48,745 nucleotides of DNA from Bacteroidales bacterium (GCA_014800845.1 JAAVFJ010000044.1:1-48745); one strand, 5' to 3'; numbered from the stretch's first letter, positions 26,464 to 34,610 are shown. The notes: a model not told the origin generated them from the sequence alone. A program made the numbers and translations.

Positions 26464-26673
26464 GCGCAAGGCGCGGAGCGCCGATAATCTCGATAGCCGG
26501 GGGCAACGCCCCCGGAGAGTGCCGACAAATAGCGCGCCACGGAGTGGTGCCACACTAAAGCAAAAGCTAATCAGAAAAGTAGTACCCCTGCGGGGCACTT
26601 CCCCACATTCACCGGTCCGGGGGCGATGCCCCCGGCTATCGATATTGGGGGCGCTCCGCGCCTTGCGTTTGAC
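26464..26673. repeat. Fold-back intergenic element, copy 1
   Basis: Two outer arms are imperfect inverted repeats: AAGGCGCGGAGCGCC at 26468-26482 with its complement at 26650-26664, and GATAGCCGGGGGC at 26492-26504 matched on the right by GCCCCCGGCTATC. The centre has GC-rich half-palindromes. It is related to the more perfect element at 46606-46835. No coding capacity is seen. Confidence 0.75.
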
Positions 26674-26689
26674 AGAATAGAATAGTAGA

Positions 26690-26900
26690 GTGGTGTTTCA
26701 GCATGAAACACCACATAACCACCTATCCTACTCACCCTCAGCCACTTGCGCGAATTTGCAAGTGTTTCATGATTTAGAGAGGGGGGTAGGGTTATTTTGT
26801 GAAACACCCCGAAAATCGCCCATTTTTGCAGTTAACTCACTGTATTTCTGCATGTTATGAGTGTTTCAGGGTGTTTCATTTTGCCTTATTTATGAAACAC
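26690..26900 (+). repeat. GTGTTTCA-rich repeat, left arm
   Basis: It opens with a hairpin, arms GTGGTGTTTCA and TGAAACACCAC (26690-26714) with spacer GCA. Further octamers lie at 26762(+), 26800(-), 26861(+), 26871(+) and 26893(-). A conserved core at about 26776-26815 includes GAGAGGGGGGTAGGG. The last octamer reaches into the final codons of the ATPase gene. Confidence 0.9.
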
Positions 26901-27897
26901 TTTCCTGCTCTTCCGTATCAAGATTCTTGCATATTCGGCTGACGGTAGAGACCGACACATCCAGCTTCTTAGCTATCTGACGCATACTCAATCCCTCACC
27001 ACGCATGAGCTTGACTTTGAGCTTCACACCGGCTGATTTGCCAGCTGACGCCGCCTCAAGCATACGAGCCTCTGTGGAGAAGCCACGCTCGGCCAGACAC
27101 AGGAGACTGCCCTGCTTCTCAATCTCGTAGACCACCACGTTGGAGGCATCGTAGGTAAAAGCACCGTGGCGCACCTTTAGCTGCTTCATGTAGCGTAAAG
27201 ACTCATCATTAAGACATTTGCCCAAACCCATCACACAATCAAAGAAATTAAATAGCTTCTTTGAGCCTGCCAGGTCATTAGCCGTCAGCGGAGCGTCAAT
27301 AACACGCTTGGGTGTATGTGCCAGAATCAGCAAGCTCCATCCGTAAACCTTCTTAAGCTGCATAAGACTCACCATAAGCTCAGCCGCAGCATCGCCACTC
27401 TCAGTCACCATATTAAGATAAGAAATATTATCTACTATTATGGTGTCTGCCTCACAGGTCACAGCCGCTATCTCTATAGCCCGCATTATAGCCTGCTCAA
27501 GCGTCTCATCCTTACGCAGGGTCATCTCCGGGTTGAGATCGGCACGATAGAAGCTGTCAGGCATCAGCAGAAGGTTGCCCTCTTCGTCGGTGTAACGCAG
27601 CTGAAACTGCTTCTCTGTCAGCTCAAAATCGCAGTAGAGCACATGCTTACCCTTACGTGCTATGTCCAGAGCTATCTGCACTGCATAGATGCTTTTACCC
27701 ACATTGGAGTCGGCAAACAGGCAGCACACCTCCCCCTCATACCAGGTCTTCATCCACAGCTCTTGCGGTGTGGCTTGCCATCGGGCAGCCTTAAGCCAGT
27801 CATTGCCGCTATAGATCCTTAATACATCAGAAGTGATTCTCTTAACCTGCACAGGTGTCTGAACAGGTACAGTGGTGATTGTTACATCATTGTTCAT
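26890..27897 (-). CDS. RepA/RecA-like hexameric-type ATPase with C-terminal helix-turn-helix
   Basis: This 335-aa protein has an AAA_25/RepA-like core: Walker A ADSNVGKS (62-69), acidic DFELTEKQ (90-97), Walker B DTIIVDNIS (151-159), and LAHTPKR (192-198) as a sensor. A basic helix-turn-helix follows at about 304-326 (MRQIAKKLDVSVSTVSRICK). RSF1010 RepA and related helicase-like ATPases share this core. The HTH suggests binding to DNA, perhaps the flanking repeat octamers. It is the only gene inside the inverted-repeat unit and reads against its neighbours. Whether it replicates, mobilises or regulates the unit is unknown. Confidence 0.85.
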   Translation of the reverse strand: MNNDVTITTVPVQTPVQVKRITSDVLRIYSGNDWLKAARWQATPQELWMKTWYEGEVCCLFADSNVGKSIYAVQIALDIARKGKHVLYCDFELTEKQFQLRYTDEEGNLLLMPDSFYRADLNPEMTLRKDETLEQAIMRAIEIAAVTCEADTIIVDNISYLNMVTESGDAAAELMVSLMQLKKVYGWSLLILAHTPKRVIDAPLTANDLAGSKKLFNFFDCVMGLGKCLNDESLRYMKQLKVRHGAFTYDASNVVVYEIEKQGSLLCLAERGFSTEARMLEAASAGKSAGVKLKVKLMRGEGLSMRQIAKKLDVSVSTVSRICKNLDTEEQESVS

Positions 27898-28001
27898 AAT
27901 ACAATAATTTTTTTAATTAATAAATAATAATAGTCTGCAAAACGTGTAAGCGAGTACTCATTACATTGTTTAGGTCAGCACCTTTATCGGTTTTGACGCT
28001 G

Positions 28002-28059
28002 CAAAGTTAAGTATATTATTTTATTACACCAAATAATAAAGTAAATATTTTTATTATTT
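28002..28059 (-). promoter_or_regulatory. Promoter and possible operator of the RepA-like gene
   Basis: On the minus strand TTTG (28030-28033) and TAACTTTG (28002-28009) are 20 nt apart, a good Bacteroidetes promoter. The -7 box is 104 nt upstream of the ATG. A perfect inverted repeat, AAATAATAAA (28031-28040) and TTTATTATTT (28050-28059), overlaps the -33 box. It could be an autoregulatory operator for the HTH domain. Confidence 0.6.
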
Positions 28060-28106
28060 TTTATTATCTCCTTATTACTCAATCTCTTAAGCCGCGGCTG
28101 TTGCAA

Positions 28107-28318
28107 GTGTTTCATCTACTTAGGGAAATGCAACACTTTGAAACACCCATAACTACCTATATATCAACGTATTAACCCCCAAAATAGCCGATTTTAGGGG
28201 TGTTTCACAAAAATACCCCTACCCCCCTCTCCAAATCATGAAACACCCGCAAACATCCATAACTTGCTGAATACCTGTCAGTTAATCCGTTGTGTGGTAT
28301 TTCAGCATGAAACACCTC
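28107..28318 (-). repeat. GTGTTTCA-rich repeat, right arm (inverted)
   Basis: It is the reverse complement of the left arm in overall order, with octamers at 28107(+), 28139(-), 28200(+), 28239(-) and 28308(-), plus one degenerate copy at 28297. The conserved core (ACCCCTACCCCCCTCTCC, 28214-28231) mirrors the left arm. It resembles the solo copy more closely than the left arm does on the ATPase side (shared TTGATATATAG-like block). Confidence 0.9.
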
Positions 28319-28332
28319 CCCGGGCTGACCCT

Positions 28333-28363
28333 TTTGATTTTCGGCGAAGTTTTGCTAACTTTG
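28333..28363 (+). promoter_or_regulatory. Promoter of the mazG-topB-radA operon
   Basis: TTTG (28333-28336) and TAACTTTG (28356-28363) are separated by exactly 19 nt, a full consensus match. It lies 17 nt before the ATG at 28381. That excludes the longer upstream start, which would place the start codon inside the repeat arm. The promoter begins 15 bp after the end of the repeat. Confidence 0.8.
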
Positions 28364-28380
28364 CAAAAAAATTTCAAGCT

Positions 28381-29169
28381 ATGCATACCCGTGAAGAAAA
28401 GTTGGAGGCTTTCGGCAGGCTCCTCGATGTGCTCGACACCCTGAGAGTGAAGTGCCCCTGGGACGCCAAACAGACCAATGAGTCCCTGCGCCCTAATACT
28501 ATTGAGGAGGTCTATGAGCTTTGCGACGCTCTCGCTTCTGACGATGTGCCTAACATCCGCAAGGAGCTGGGCGATGTGCTTCTGCATGTCTGCTTCTACT
28601 CTAAGATTGCGAGCGAAAAGCAGCAGTTTGACATAGCCGACGTATGCAATGCGCTCTGCGACAAGCTAATCTTCCGCCACCCCCACATCTATGGCGAGGT
28701 CAAGGCCGACGATGCCGAGGCCGTGCGCCGCAACTGGGAGGAGATTAAACTGAAAGAGAAGGGTGGCAACCGCACTGTGCTGGCCGGTGTGCCCGGGGCT
28801 CTGCCTGCTCTCATCAAGGCTTCGCGCATACAGGAAAAGGCCCGCAACGTGGGTTTCGACTGGGAGGAGCCCGCGCAGGTGTGGGACAAGGTGCAGGAGG
28901 AGGTAGGCGAAGTCAGTGCCGAAATCAAGGCCGGACGCCGCGAGCAGCTCGCCGAGGAGTTTGGCGACCTCATGTTCTCTGTGGTCAATGCCGCCCGCCT
29001 CTACGGTGTGGACCCCGAGAATGCGCTGGAGCACACCAACCGCAAGTTTATCCGTCGCTTCAATCATTTGGAAGCACGCGCCAAGGAGATGGGCAAGTCC
29101 CTGCGCGACATGACGCTGGCGGAGATGGACGAAATATGGAACGAAGCCAAGCGCCTCGAAGCTGAATGA
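28381..29169 (+). CDS. mazG: Nucleoside triphosphate pyrophosphohydrolase MazG
   Basis: This 262-aa protein hydrolyses NTPs and dNTPs to NMP plus pyrophosphate and may limit (p)ppGpp or damaged nucleotides. It has two MazG domains, each with the EExxE-12-28-ExxD pattern (TIEEVYELCDAL then KELGDVLLHVCF; and EEVGEVSAEI then EEFGDLMFSVVN). The start at 28381 (MHTREEKLEAFG) is chosen because it begins the conserved region and follows a consensus promoter. A longer frame from 28264 would run through the repeat arm. The stop overlaps the topB start. Confidence 0.93.
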   Translation: MHTREEKLEAFGRLLDVLDTLRVKCPWDAKQTNESLRPNTIEEVYELCDALASDDVPNIRKELGDVLLHVCFYSKIASEKQQFDIADVCNALCDKLIFRHPHIYGEVKADDAEAVRRNWEEIKLKEKGGNRTVLAGVPGALPALIKASRIQEKARNVGFDWEEPAQVWDKVQEEVGEVSAEIKAGRREQLAEEFGDLMFSVVNAARLYGVDPENALEHTNRKFIRRFNHLEARAKEMGKSLRDMTLAEMDEIWNEAKRLEAE

Positions 29170-30971
29170 AACTCTGCATCACCGAGAAACCGAGTGTAGG
29201 GGCCGACATAGCCCGCATACTGGGAGCATCCACCCGCCGCGACGGATACTTCGAGGGCAACGGCTATTGTGTGACCTGGACCTTCGGCCACCTCTGCACC
29301 CTCAAGGAGCCGCAGGACTACTGCGCGCAGTGGAAGCACTGGAGCCTGGGGAGCCTGCCTATGATTCCCCCGAAATTCGGCATCAAGCTCATAGCCGATT
29401 CGGGCATCGAGAAGCAGTTTAAGGTGATAGAGTCGCTCATAAAGCAGTGTGACGAGGTAATAAACTGCGGCGACGCCGGCCAGGAGGGTGAGCTCATTCA
29501 GCGCTGGGTCATGCAGAAAGCCGGGTGTGACCGCCCGGTGAGCAGGCTCTGGGTCTCTTCGCTCACTGACGAGGCTGTGCGCGAGGGGTTTGCGCATCTG
29601 CGCCCCCACAAGGAGCTGGAATCGCTCTATGTGGCCGGACTCTGCCGCGCCATAGGCGACTGGATTCTGGGCATGAACGCCACGCGCCTCTACACCATGC
29701 GCTATGCCAAGCGGGGCGAGGTCCTCTCGCTGGGCAGGGTGCAGACCCCTACTCTCGCCCTCATCGTGCAGCGTCAGAGCGACATAGAGCACTTCACCCC
29801 CACCGACACGTGGGAGCTGCGCACCCTCTACCGCGACACTCTCTTCACGGCTGAGCTCGAACCCTTTGCCACCGAACAGGCCGGGCAGAAGCTGCTTGAG
29901 CAAATCAAGGATAAGCCGCTGACCGTCACCGGCATTACGAAGAAGAAGGGGAAGGAGGCGCCTCCGCGTCTGTTTGACCTGACAAGCCTGCAGGTGGAGT
30001 GTGACAAGCGCTTCAACCTCAGTGCCGACACCACGCTGAAAATAATCCAGAGCCTCTACGAAAAGAAGCTCACGACCTATCCGCGTGTGGACACCACCTA
30101 TCTCACCGACGATGTCTACCCCAAGTGCGGACCTATACTCAACTCGCTGACCGATTATCAGGAGCTGCTGCAGCAGATACGCGGCAAGAAGCTGGCTAAG
30201 AGCAAGAAGGTGTTTGATAATAGCAAGGTGACCGACCACCACGCCATAATCCCCACCGGGCAGCCCCTACCCCCTACGCTCACGGAGCAGGAGCTCAATG
30301 TGTTTCACACCGTGGCGCGCCGCTTTGTCAGCGTCTTCTTTCCCGACTGCGAGTTTCAGCAGACCACGGTGAGCGCACGGGTGGGAGACACGAGTTTCAA
30401 GGCCACCGGCAAGGTCATAACCAAGCAGGGCTGGAAGGTGGTCTACCCCAAAGCACCAAAGGCTGCCGACGACAAGGCCGACAAGGAGCTGCCCCTCTTC
30501 GAGAAGGGGGAGAGCGGCCCTCACGAGCCTCTGCTTGCCAAGCGCACGAGTCAGCCCCCGAAGTATTTCACCGAGGGCACGCTGCTGAAAGCTATGGAGA
30601 CAGCCGGCAATCTGATCGAGGACGAGGACCTGCGCGAGGCTCTGAAAGCCAACGGAATAGGTCGCCCCTCCACGCGCGCGGCCATAATAGAGACCCTCTA
30701 CAAGCGTGGCTACATAGTGCGCAAAGGCAAATCGTTGCGCGCCACCGACGCCGGCATACGCCTCATAAGCCTCATCCACGAGGAGCTGCTGAAGAGCGCG
30801 CGCCTCACGGGCATCTGGGAAAACCGCCTGCGCATGATAGAGCGCGGGGAGTATTCCGCAGCCGACTTCATAGCCGCCCAGAAGGAGATGATAGCCCGCA
30901 TTGTCCACTCGGTGCTCTCTGACAACACTTCTCACCTGACTCAACCCACCCCCGCCAATGGAAATCAGTAA
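29166..30971 (+). CDS. topB: DNA topoisomerase III
   Basis: This 601-aa type IA topoisomerase shows the Toprim region (MKLCITEKPSVG, GDAGQEGELI at 102-111), SLGRVQTPTLALI at 188-200, and the active-site Tyr305 in TTYPRVDTTYL. It ends soon after the core domain (LSDNTSHLTQ) without C-terminal zinc ribbons. That makes it shorter than E. coli TopB (653 aa). It overlaps mazG by 4 bp and the next gene by 14 bp. It decatenates recombination and replication intermediates. Confidence 0.93.
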   Translation: MKLCITEKPSVGADIARILGASTRRDGYFEGNGYCVTWTFGHLCTLKEPQDYCAQWKHWSLGSLPMIPPKFGIKLIADSGIEKQFKVIESLIKQCDEVINCGDAGQEGELIQRWVMQKAGCDRPVSRLWVSSLTDEAVREGFAHLRPHKELESLYVAGLCRAIGDWILGMNATRLYTMRYAKRGEVLSLGRVQTPTLALIVQRQSDIEHFTPTDTWELRTLYRDTLFTAELEPFATEQAGQKLLEQIKDKPLTVTGITKKKGKEAPPRLFDLTSLQVECDKRFNLSADTTLKIIQSLYEKKLTTYPRVDTTYLTDDVYPKCGPILNSLTDYQELLQQIRGKKLAKSKKVFDNSKVTDHHAIIPTGQPLPPTLTEQELNVFHTVARRFVSVFFPDCEFQQTTVSARVGDTSFKATGKVITKQGWKVVYPKAPKAADDKADKELPLFEKGESGPHEPLLAKRTSQPPKYFTEGTLLKAMETAGNLIEDEDLREALKANGIGRPSTRAAIIETLYKRGYIVRKGKSLRATDAGIRLISLIHEELLKSARLTGIWENRLRMIERGEYSAADFIAAQKEMIARIVHSVLSDNTSHLTQPTPANGNQ

Positions 30972-31719
30972 GGCTAAAATCAAGGCGATAGCCCGCCTGC
31001 GCGACCGCAAGCAGCGTAAGGCTCAGGGGCTGTTTGCTGTGGAGGGGCACAAGTCTGTGGTCGACACGCTCCCTCACTTTGAGCTGGAGATGCTCGTAGC
31101 CACCGCTGCCTGGCTCTCACGCTACCCTGACGCTGCGCCCCCCGAGCGCACGCTCACTGCCAAGAGCGCCGACATGAAGCAGATGAGCGCCCTCTCTACG
31201 CCCCCCGACGTGATAGCTGTCTATCGCCTCCCCGAGGAGCACATACCCACTGCTGAGGAGCTGCGCGGCTGCATCACGCTGCTGCTCGACGGGGTGCAGG
31301 ACCCCGGCAATCTCGGAACCATCGTGAGGTGTGCCGACTGGTTTGGCGTAAGGAATATAGTGGCCTCCCCCGGCACTGTCGACATTCTCAACCCCAAGGC
31401 CATACAGAGCACCATGGGGGCCCTGAGCCGCGTCAATGTGTGCTACGCTCCCCTGCCGGAGTTCATAGCCGCCAACAGGGGGATTCCCCTATACGGCACG
31501 CTGCTCGAGGGGGAGAGTATCTATGAGGCCACTCTCCCCGCTGAGGCTCTGATAGTTATGGGCAATGAGGGGAAAGGGCTCAGCCCCGAGGTGAGGGGGC
31601 TGCTCACAGACTCGCTCTTCATCCCCCCCTTTCCTGCCGATGCCGAGACGGTAGATTCTCTCAATGTGGCGATGGCCACCGCTGTGGTGCTCGCCGAATT
31701 TCGCAGACCTAATGGCTAA
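30958..31719 (+). CDS. SpoU/TrmH-family RNA 2'-O-methyltransferase
   Basis: This 253-aa protein has the SpoU knot motifs: LLDGVQDPGNLGTIVRCADW (motif 1), ALIVMGNEGKGLSPEV (motif 2) and SLNVAMATAVVLAEF (motif 3). The N-terminal part (KAKIKAIARLRDRKQRKAQG and FAVEGHK) is an L30e-like substrate-binding domain. It methylates a ribose 2'-OH in tRNA or 23S rRNA using SAM. The exact target (tRNA or rRNA) cannot be fixed. Confidence 0.9.
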   Translation: MEISKAKIKAIARLRDRKQRKAQGLFAVEGHKSVVDTLPHFELEMLVATAAWLSRYPDAAPPERTLTAKSADMKQMSALSTPPDVIAVYRLPEEHIPTAEELRGCITLLLDGVQDPGNLGTIVRCADWFGVRNIVASPGTVDILNPKAIQSTMGALSRVNVCYAPLPEFIAANRGIPLYGTLLEGESIYEATLPAEALIVMGNEGKGLSPEVRGLLTDSLFIPPFPADAETVDSLNVAMATAVVLAEFRRPNG

Positions 31720-33082
31720 AGAAAAGATTGCATATTTCTGCTCCAATTGCGGGCATGAATCGGGCCGATGGATGGGGCGATGCCCCAACTGTGGCGAATG
31801 GAACACGATGGTGGAGGAGAAGGTGGTGACCAAGAAGGGCAAGTCGCTCTCTTCGCTGGTGACACCCACGCAGCGCCCTACCCCGCTGAGCGAGATCGAG
31901 GTGGAGAATGAGCCGCGCATACCCCTCCCTTCGGGTGAGCTGAACAGGGTGCTCGGCGGCGGACTGGTGGTGGGCTCCCTGACGCTGATAGGTGGCGAAC
32001 CGGGTGTGGGCAAGAGCACTCTGATTCTGCAGAACCTGCTGAGTGTGCGCAGCCGCAAGATTCTCTACGTGAGCGGCGAGGAGAGCGCCACGCAGCTGAA
32101 GCTCCGCGCTGAGCGTCTGGGCAAAATCTCTGACAATACTCTGATTCTCTGCGAGACTAATCTCGACGCTGTGCTCAAGCATATAGAGAAGGAGCAGCCG
32201 GGGCTGGTAGTAATCGATTCGATTCAGACCATGGCCATGGAGAGCCTGGAGAGTGCCGCGGGGAGCGTGAGCCAGGTGCGCGAATGTGCCGCCACGCTGC
32301 TGCGCTATGCCAAGACGAGCGGTGTGCCGGTGCTCCTGGTGGGGCATATTAATAAAGAGGGCTCGCTGGCCGGACCTAAGGTGCTGGAGCATATCGTGGA
32401 CACGGTACTGCAGTTTGAGGGCGACAGGCAGGGGCTCTACCGAATACTCCGCTCCATCAAGAACCGCTTCGGCAGCACAAGCGAAATCGGTGTCTATGAG
32501 ATGGTTAACACCGGACTGCGCGAGGTTAAGAATCCAGCCGAGATGCTGCTGTCGCGTCCGGGCGACGAGGCTCTGAGCGGCGTGGCTGTGGGTGTGAGCA
32601 TCGAGGGGGCGAGACCCTTTCTGATTGAGACTCAGGCACTTGTCAGCACCGCGGCCTACGGTACTCCCCAGCGCGCCGTGACCGGCTTCGACCAGCGTCG
32701 CCTCAACATGCTGCTGGCTGTGCTCGAAAAGCGGGTGGGCTTCAAGCTTGCCGCCAAGGACGTGTTTCTCAACATAGCGGGGGGCATAAAGGTGAGCGAC
32801 CCGGCACTTGACCTCTCGGTGGTGGTGGCTGTGCTTTCCTCTAACTTCGATGTAGTCATCCCCCGCGACTACGCCTTTGCCGGCGAGGTGGGTCTGAGTG
32901 GCGAAATCCGCAACGTGAGCCGCGCCGAGATGCGTGTGGCCGAGGCCGAGAAACTGGGCTTCTCCCGCATCTTCATTCCCGCAGGTTCGCTGAAAGGCTC
33001 TGCCGGCAAATTCTCAATAAAAATAGACCAGGTGCGCTCGGTGGAAGAGGTATTCCGCAGTGTGCTCGGCGGGGAATCATGA
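31712..33082 (+). CDS. radA: DNA repair protein RadA (Sms)
   Basis: This 456-aa protein begins MAKEKIAYFCSNCG, giving a C4 zinc finger (Cys10, Cys13, Cys24, Cys27). Walker A GGEPGVGKST (94-103), the RadA signature KNRFG, and a C-terminal Lon-protease-like domain follow. It acts as a branch-migration helicase in recombination. The start at 31712 is used because a longer frame (31664) adds 16 residues with no conserved sequence. It overlaps the preceding gene by 8 bp and the next by 4 bp. Confidence 0.94.
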   Translation: MAKEKIAYFCSNCGHESGRWMGRCPNCGEWNTMVEEKVVTKKGKSLSSLVTPTQRPTPLSEIEVENEPRIPLPSGELNRVLGGGLVVGSLTLIGGEPGVGKSTLILQNLLSVRSRKILYVSGEESATQLKLRAERLGKISDNTLILCETNLDAVLKHIEKEQPGLVVIDSIQTMAMESLESAAGSVSQVRECAATLLRYAKTSGVPVLLVGHINKEGSLAGPKVLEHIVDTVLQFEGDRQGLYRILRSIKNRFGSTSEIGVYEMVNTGLREVKNPAEMLLSRPGDEALSGVAVGVSIEGARPFLIETQALVSTAAYGTPQRAVTGFDQRRLNMLLAVLEKRVGFKLAAKDVFLNIAGGIKVSDPALDLSVVVAVLSSNFDVVIPRDYAFAGEVGLSGEIRNVSRAEMRVAEAEKLGFSRIFIPAGSLKGSAGKFSIKIDQVRSVEEVFRSVLGGES

Positions 33083-33813
33083 GGCTCTCTGTCCGCAAGC
33101 TCGCCGATGGCGCCTACGGCACTAATCTGCTCCGGCTCTCCCCCACCCCCGACTTGCTGAATCTCTCTGACCCTCAACAGGTTGAGGCGCTTCATGATGC
33201 CTATGCAGCTGCCGGCTCCGAGATTCTGCGCACCAATACTTTTATGCTCCCCGAGGCTGCCCTTGAGGGTGGACGCATAGCGCTCCGCGCCGCCCGCGAC
33301 CGTGAGGTGTGGGGATGCGTAGGGCCTAAGCAGGAGCAAAGGGGCAAAGATACTAATACACTCTTCCTCAACCATTTCCGCGCGCTCAGACAGGCGGGAA
33401 TCACTCACTTGCATCTCGAGACTTTCTTCTCCCCCGAGTCGCTTGAGATAGCACTGAGTTGCGCCAGCAGCCTTGATTTCAGCGAGGTCAGCGTCTCCCT
33501 CTTTCTGCCCCCCACCACGGATACTGAAAGCACCATCGAGCCCTTCCTGCCGGTGATGCTCCGGCATGGCATAGACCACGTTAGCCTCAACTGCGTCCCC
33601 CCTGACAGCCGCCTGCGCGCAGCCCTCCTCCACTTGCTTGGCAATGAGCAGGTAGAGCGCCTGAGTGTATTCCCTGAGGCTGCCGGGCTACCACCGCGGC
33701 AGTGGGCGCTTCGCATGGCAGAAACCCTCGCGGGGCTACCCCTCTACGCCGTCGGCGGCTGCTGCGGCACCACACCCGAGCATATACGCGAATTGGGAAA
33801 ATTCCTGAAGTGA
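33079..33813 (+). CDS. Homocysteine S-methyltransferase-family protein, short
   Basis: This 244-aa protein resembles the Hcy-binding domain: ADGAYGTNL (9-17), EILRTNTF (48-55), and the zinc triad Cys172 plus Cys228-Cys229 (GGCCGTTPEHIREL). Most Hcy domains are about 300 aa, so this one is shortened in the middle. It probably moves a methyl group to homocysteine or a related thiol, but the donor is unclear. The gene is the last of the mazG operon, and there is no evident link to nucleic acid metabolism. Confidence 0.75.
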   Translation: MRLSVRKLADGAYGTNLLRLSPTPDLLNLSDPQQVEALHDAYAAAGSEILRTNTFMLPEAALEGGRIALRAARDREVWGCVGPKQEQRGKDTNTLFLNHFRALRQAGITHLHLETFFSPESLEIALSCASSLDFSEVSVSLFLPPTTDTESTIEPFLPVMLRHGIDHVSLNCVPPDSRLRAALLHLLGNEQVERLSVFPEAAGLPPRQWALRMAETLAGLPLYAVGGCCGTTPEHIRELGKFLK

Positions 33814-33823
33814 GCACCGGAGA

Positions 33824-33855
33824 TTTGTAAAGATGCGGGAAATTTGCTAATTTTG
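33824..33855 (+). promoter_or_regulatory. Promoter of the plsC-like gene
   Basis: TTTG (33824-33827) and TAATTTTG (33848-33855) are 20 nt apart, matching the Bacteroidetes consensus. They lie 20 nt before the ATG and separate this gene from the mazG operon. Confidence 0.65.
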
Positions 33856-33875
33856 CTGCTAAAATCAATTTACTC

Positions 33876-34592
33876 ATGATATACCTTTTTCGCGTCTATC
33901 AATGGCTGATAGCAGCCCCTATCCTCTTGGTATTAACCATATTAGCCTGCATCTTCACCTTTATCTGCACCTGGCTTTTCGGTCAGAGCTGGGGCGGCTA
34001 CTACCCGGCCATGCTCTGGTCGCGCTGCGTCTGTGTGCTCTGGGGCATACGCGTGAAGGTGAAGGGGCGCGAAAACATCGACCCGAAGCAGAGCTACGTC
34101 TTCGTGGCCAACCATCAGGGAGCTTTTGACATCTGGAGCATCTACGGCTACCTCGGACATCGCTTCAAGTGGCTGATGAAGAAAGAGTTGCGCAAGGTCT
34201 TCTTCATCGGCGCAGCCTGCAATGCCGCCGGCCATGTGTTTGTGGACGACAGCAGCATCCAGGGCGTGAAGCGCACTATCGAAGATGCAGAGAAGCGACT
34301 GCAGAACGGTATGTCAGTAGTGATTTTCCCCGAGGGTTCGCGCACCTTCGACGGCAAGATGATACCCTTCAAGCGCGGCGCCTTCATGCTCGCAGCCGAG
34401 TTCAAACTCCCCGTGGTGCCCATCAGCATCGACGGCAGCTTCCGCGCCATGCCCCGCACCACCTACAACGTGACCCCCTGCACCATAACCCTCACAATCC
34501 ATCAGCCCATTTTCCCCGACGAGAGGGGCTTCAACACCAAAATTCTCATGGCGCAGTGCCGCGAAACCATACAATCAGCACTGCCTGAATAA
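33876..34592 (+). CDS. plsC: 1-acyl-sn-glycerol-3-phosphate acyltransferase
   Basis: This 238-aa membrane protein carries the LPLAT signature NHQGAFD (79-85; HX4D catalytic dyad His80-Asp85) and FPEGSRT (151-157). One N-terminal transmembrane helix (about 10-33) anchors it to the inner membrane. It converts lysophosphatidic acid to phosphatidic acid in phospholipid synthesis. It has its own promoter. Confidence 0.93.
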   Translation: MIYLFRVYQWLIAAPILLVLTILACIFTFICTWLFGQSWGGYYPAMLWSRCVCVLWGIRVKVKGRENIDPKQSYVFVANHQGAFDIWSIYGYLGHRFKWLMKKELRKVFFIGAACNAAGHVFVDDSSIQGVKRTIEDAEKRLQNGMSVVIFPEGSRTFDGKMIPFKRGAFMLAAEFKLPVVPISIDGSFRAMPRTTYNVTPCTITLTIHQPIFPDERGFNTKILMAQCRETIQSALPE

Positions 34593-34610
34593 GTTTTTTA
34601 GCCTCAGGGC

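Larger units (their letters stand above)
26690..28318. mobile_element. Inverted-repeat-bounded unit carrying a RepA-like ATPase gene
   Basis: A roughly 1.63-kb unit is bounded by two inverted copies (26690-26900 and 28107-28318) of a 210-bp repeat rich in GTGTTTCA/TGAAACAC. It contains exactly one gene, an ATPase with a C-terminal HTH. A third, gene-less copy of the repeat lies at 47841-48062. The form is that of a transposon-like element and its MITE-like derivative. No transposase or obvious target duplication is visible, so mobility is inference. Confidence 0.55.

Noticed and set aside
26571-26807. 78-codon minus-strand frame across the fold-back and repeat arm
   Set aside because: It is composed of repeat sequence in both families and has no protein-like features.
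26690-28318. CRISPR array interpretation of the repeated octamers
   Set aside because: Octamers are in both orientations at irregular distances, with no constant spacer length and no cas genes nearby.
30300-30307. GTGTTTCA octamer inside topB
   Set aside because: A single coding occurrence (Val-Phe-His codons) without further octamers, so a chance match and not part of the repeat family.
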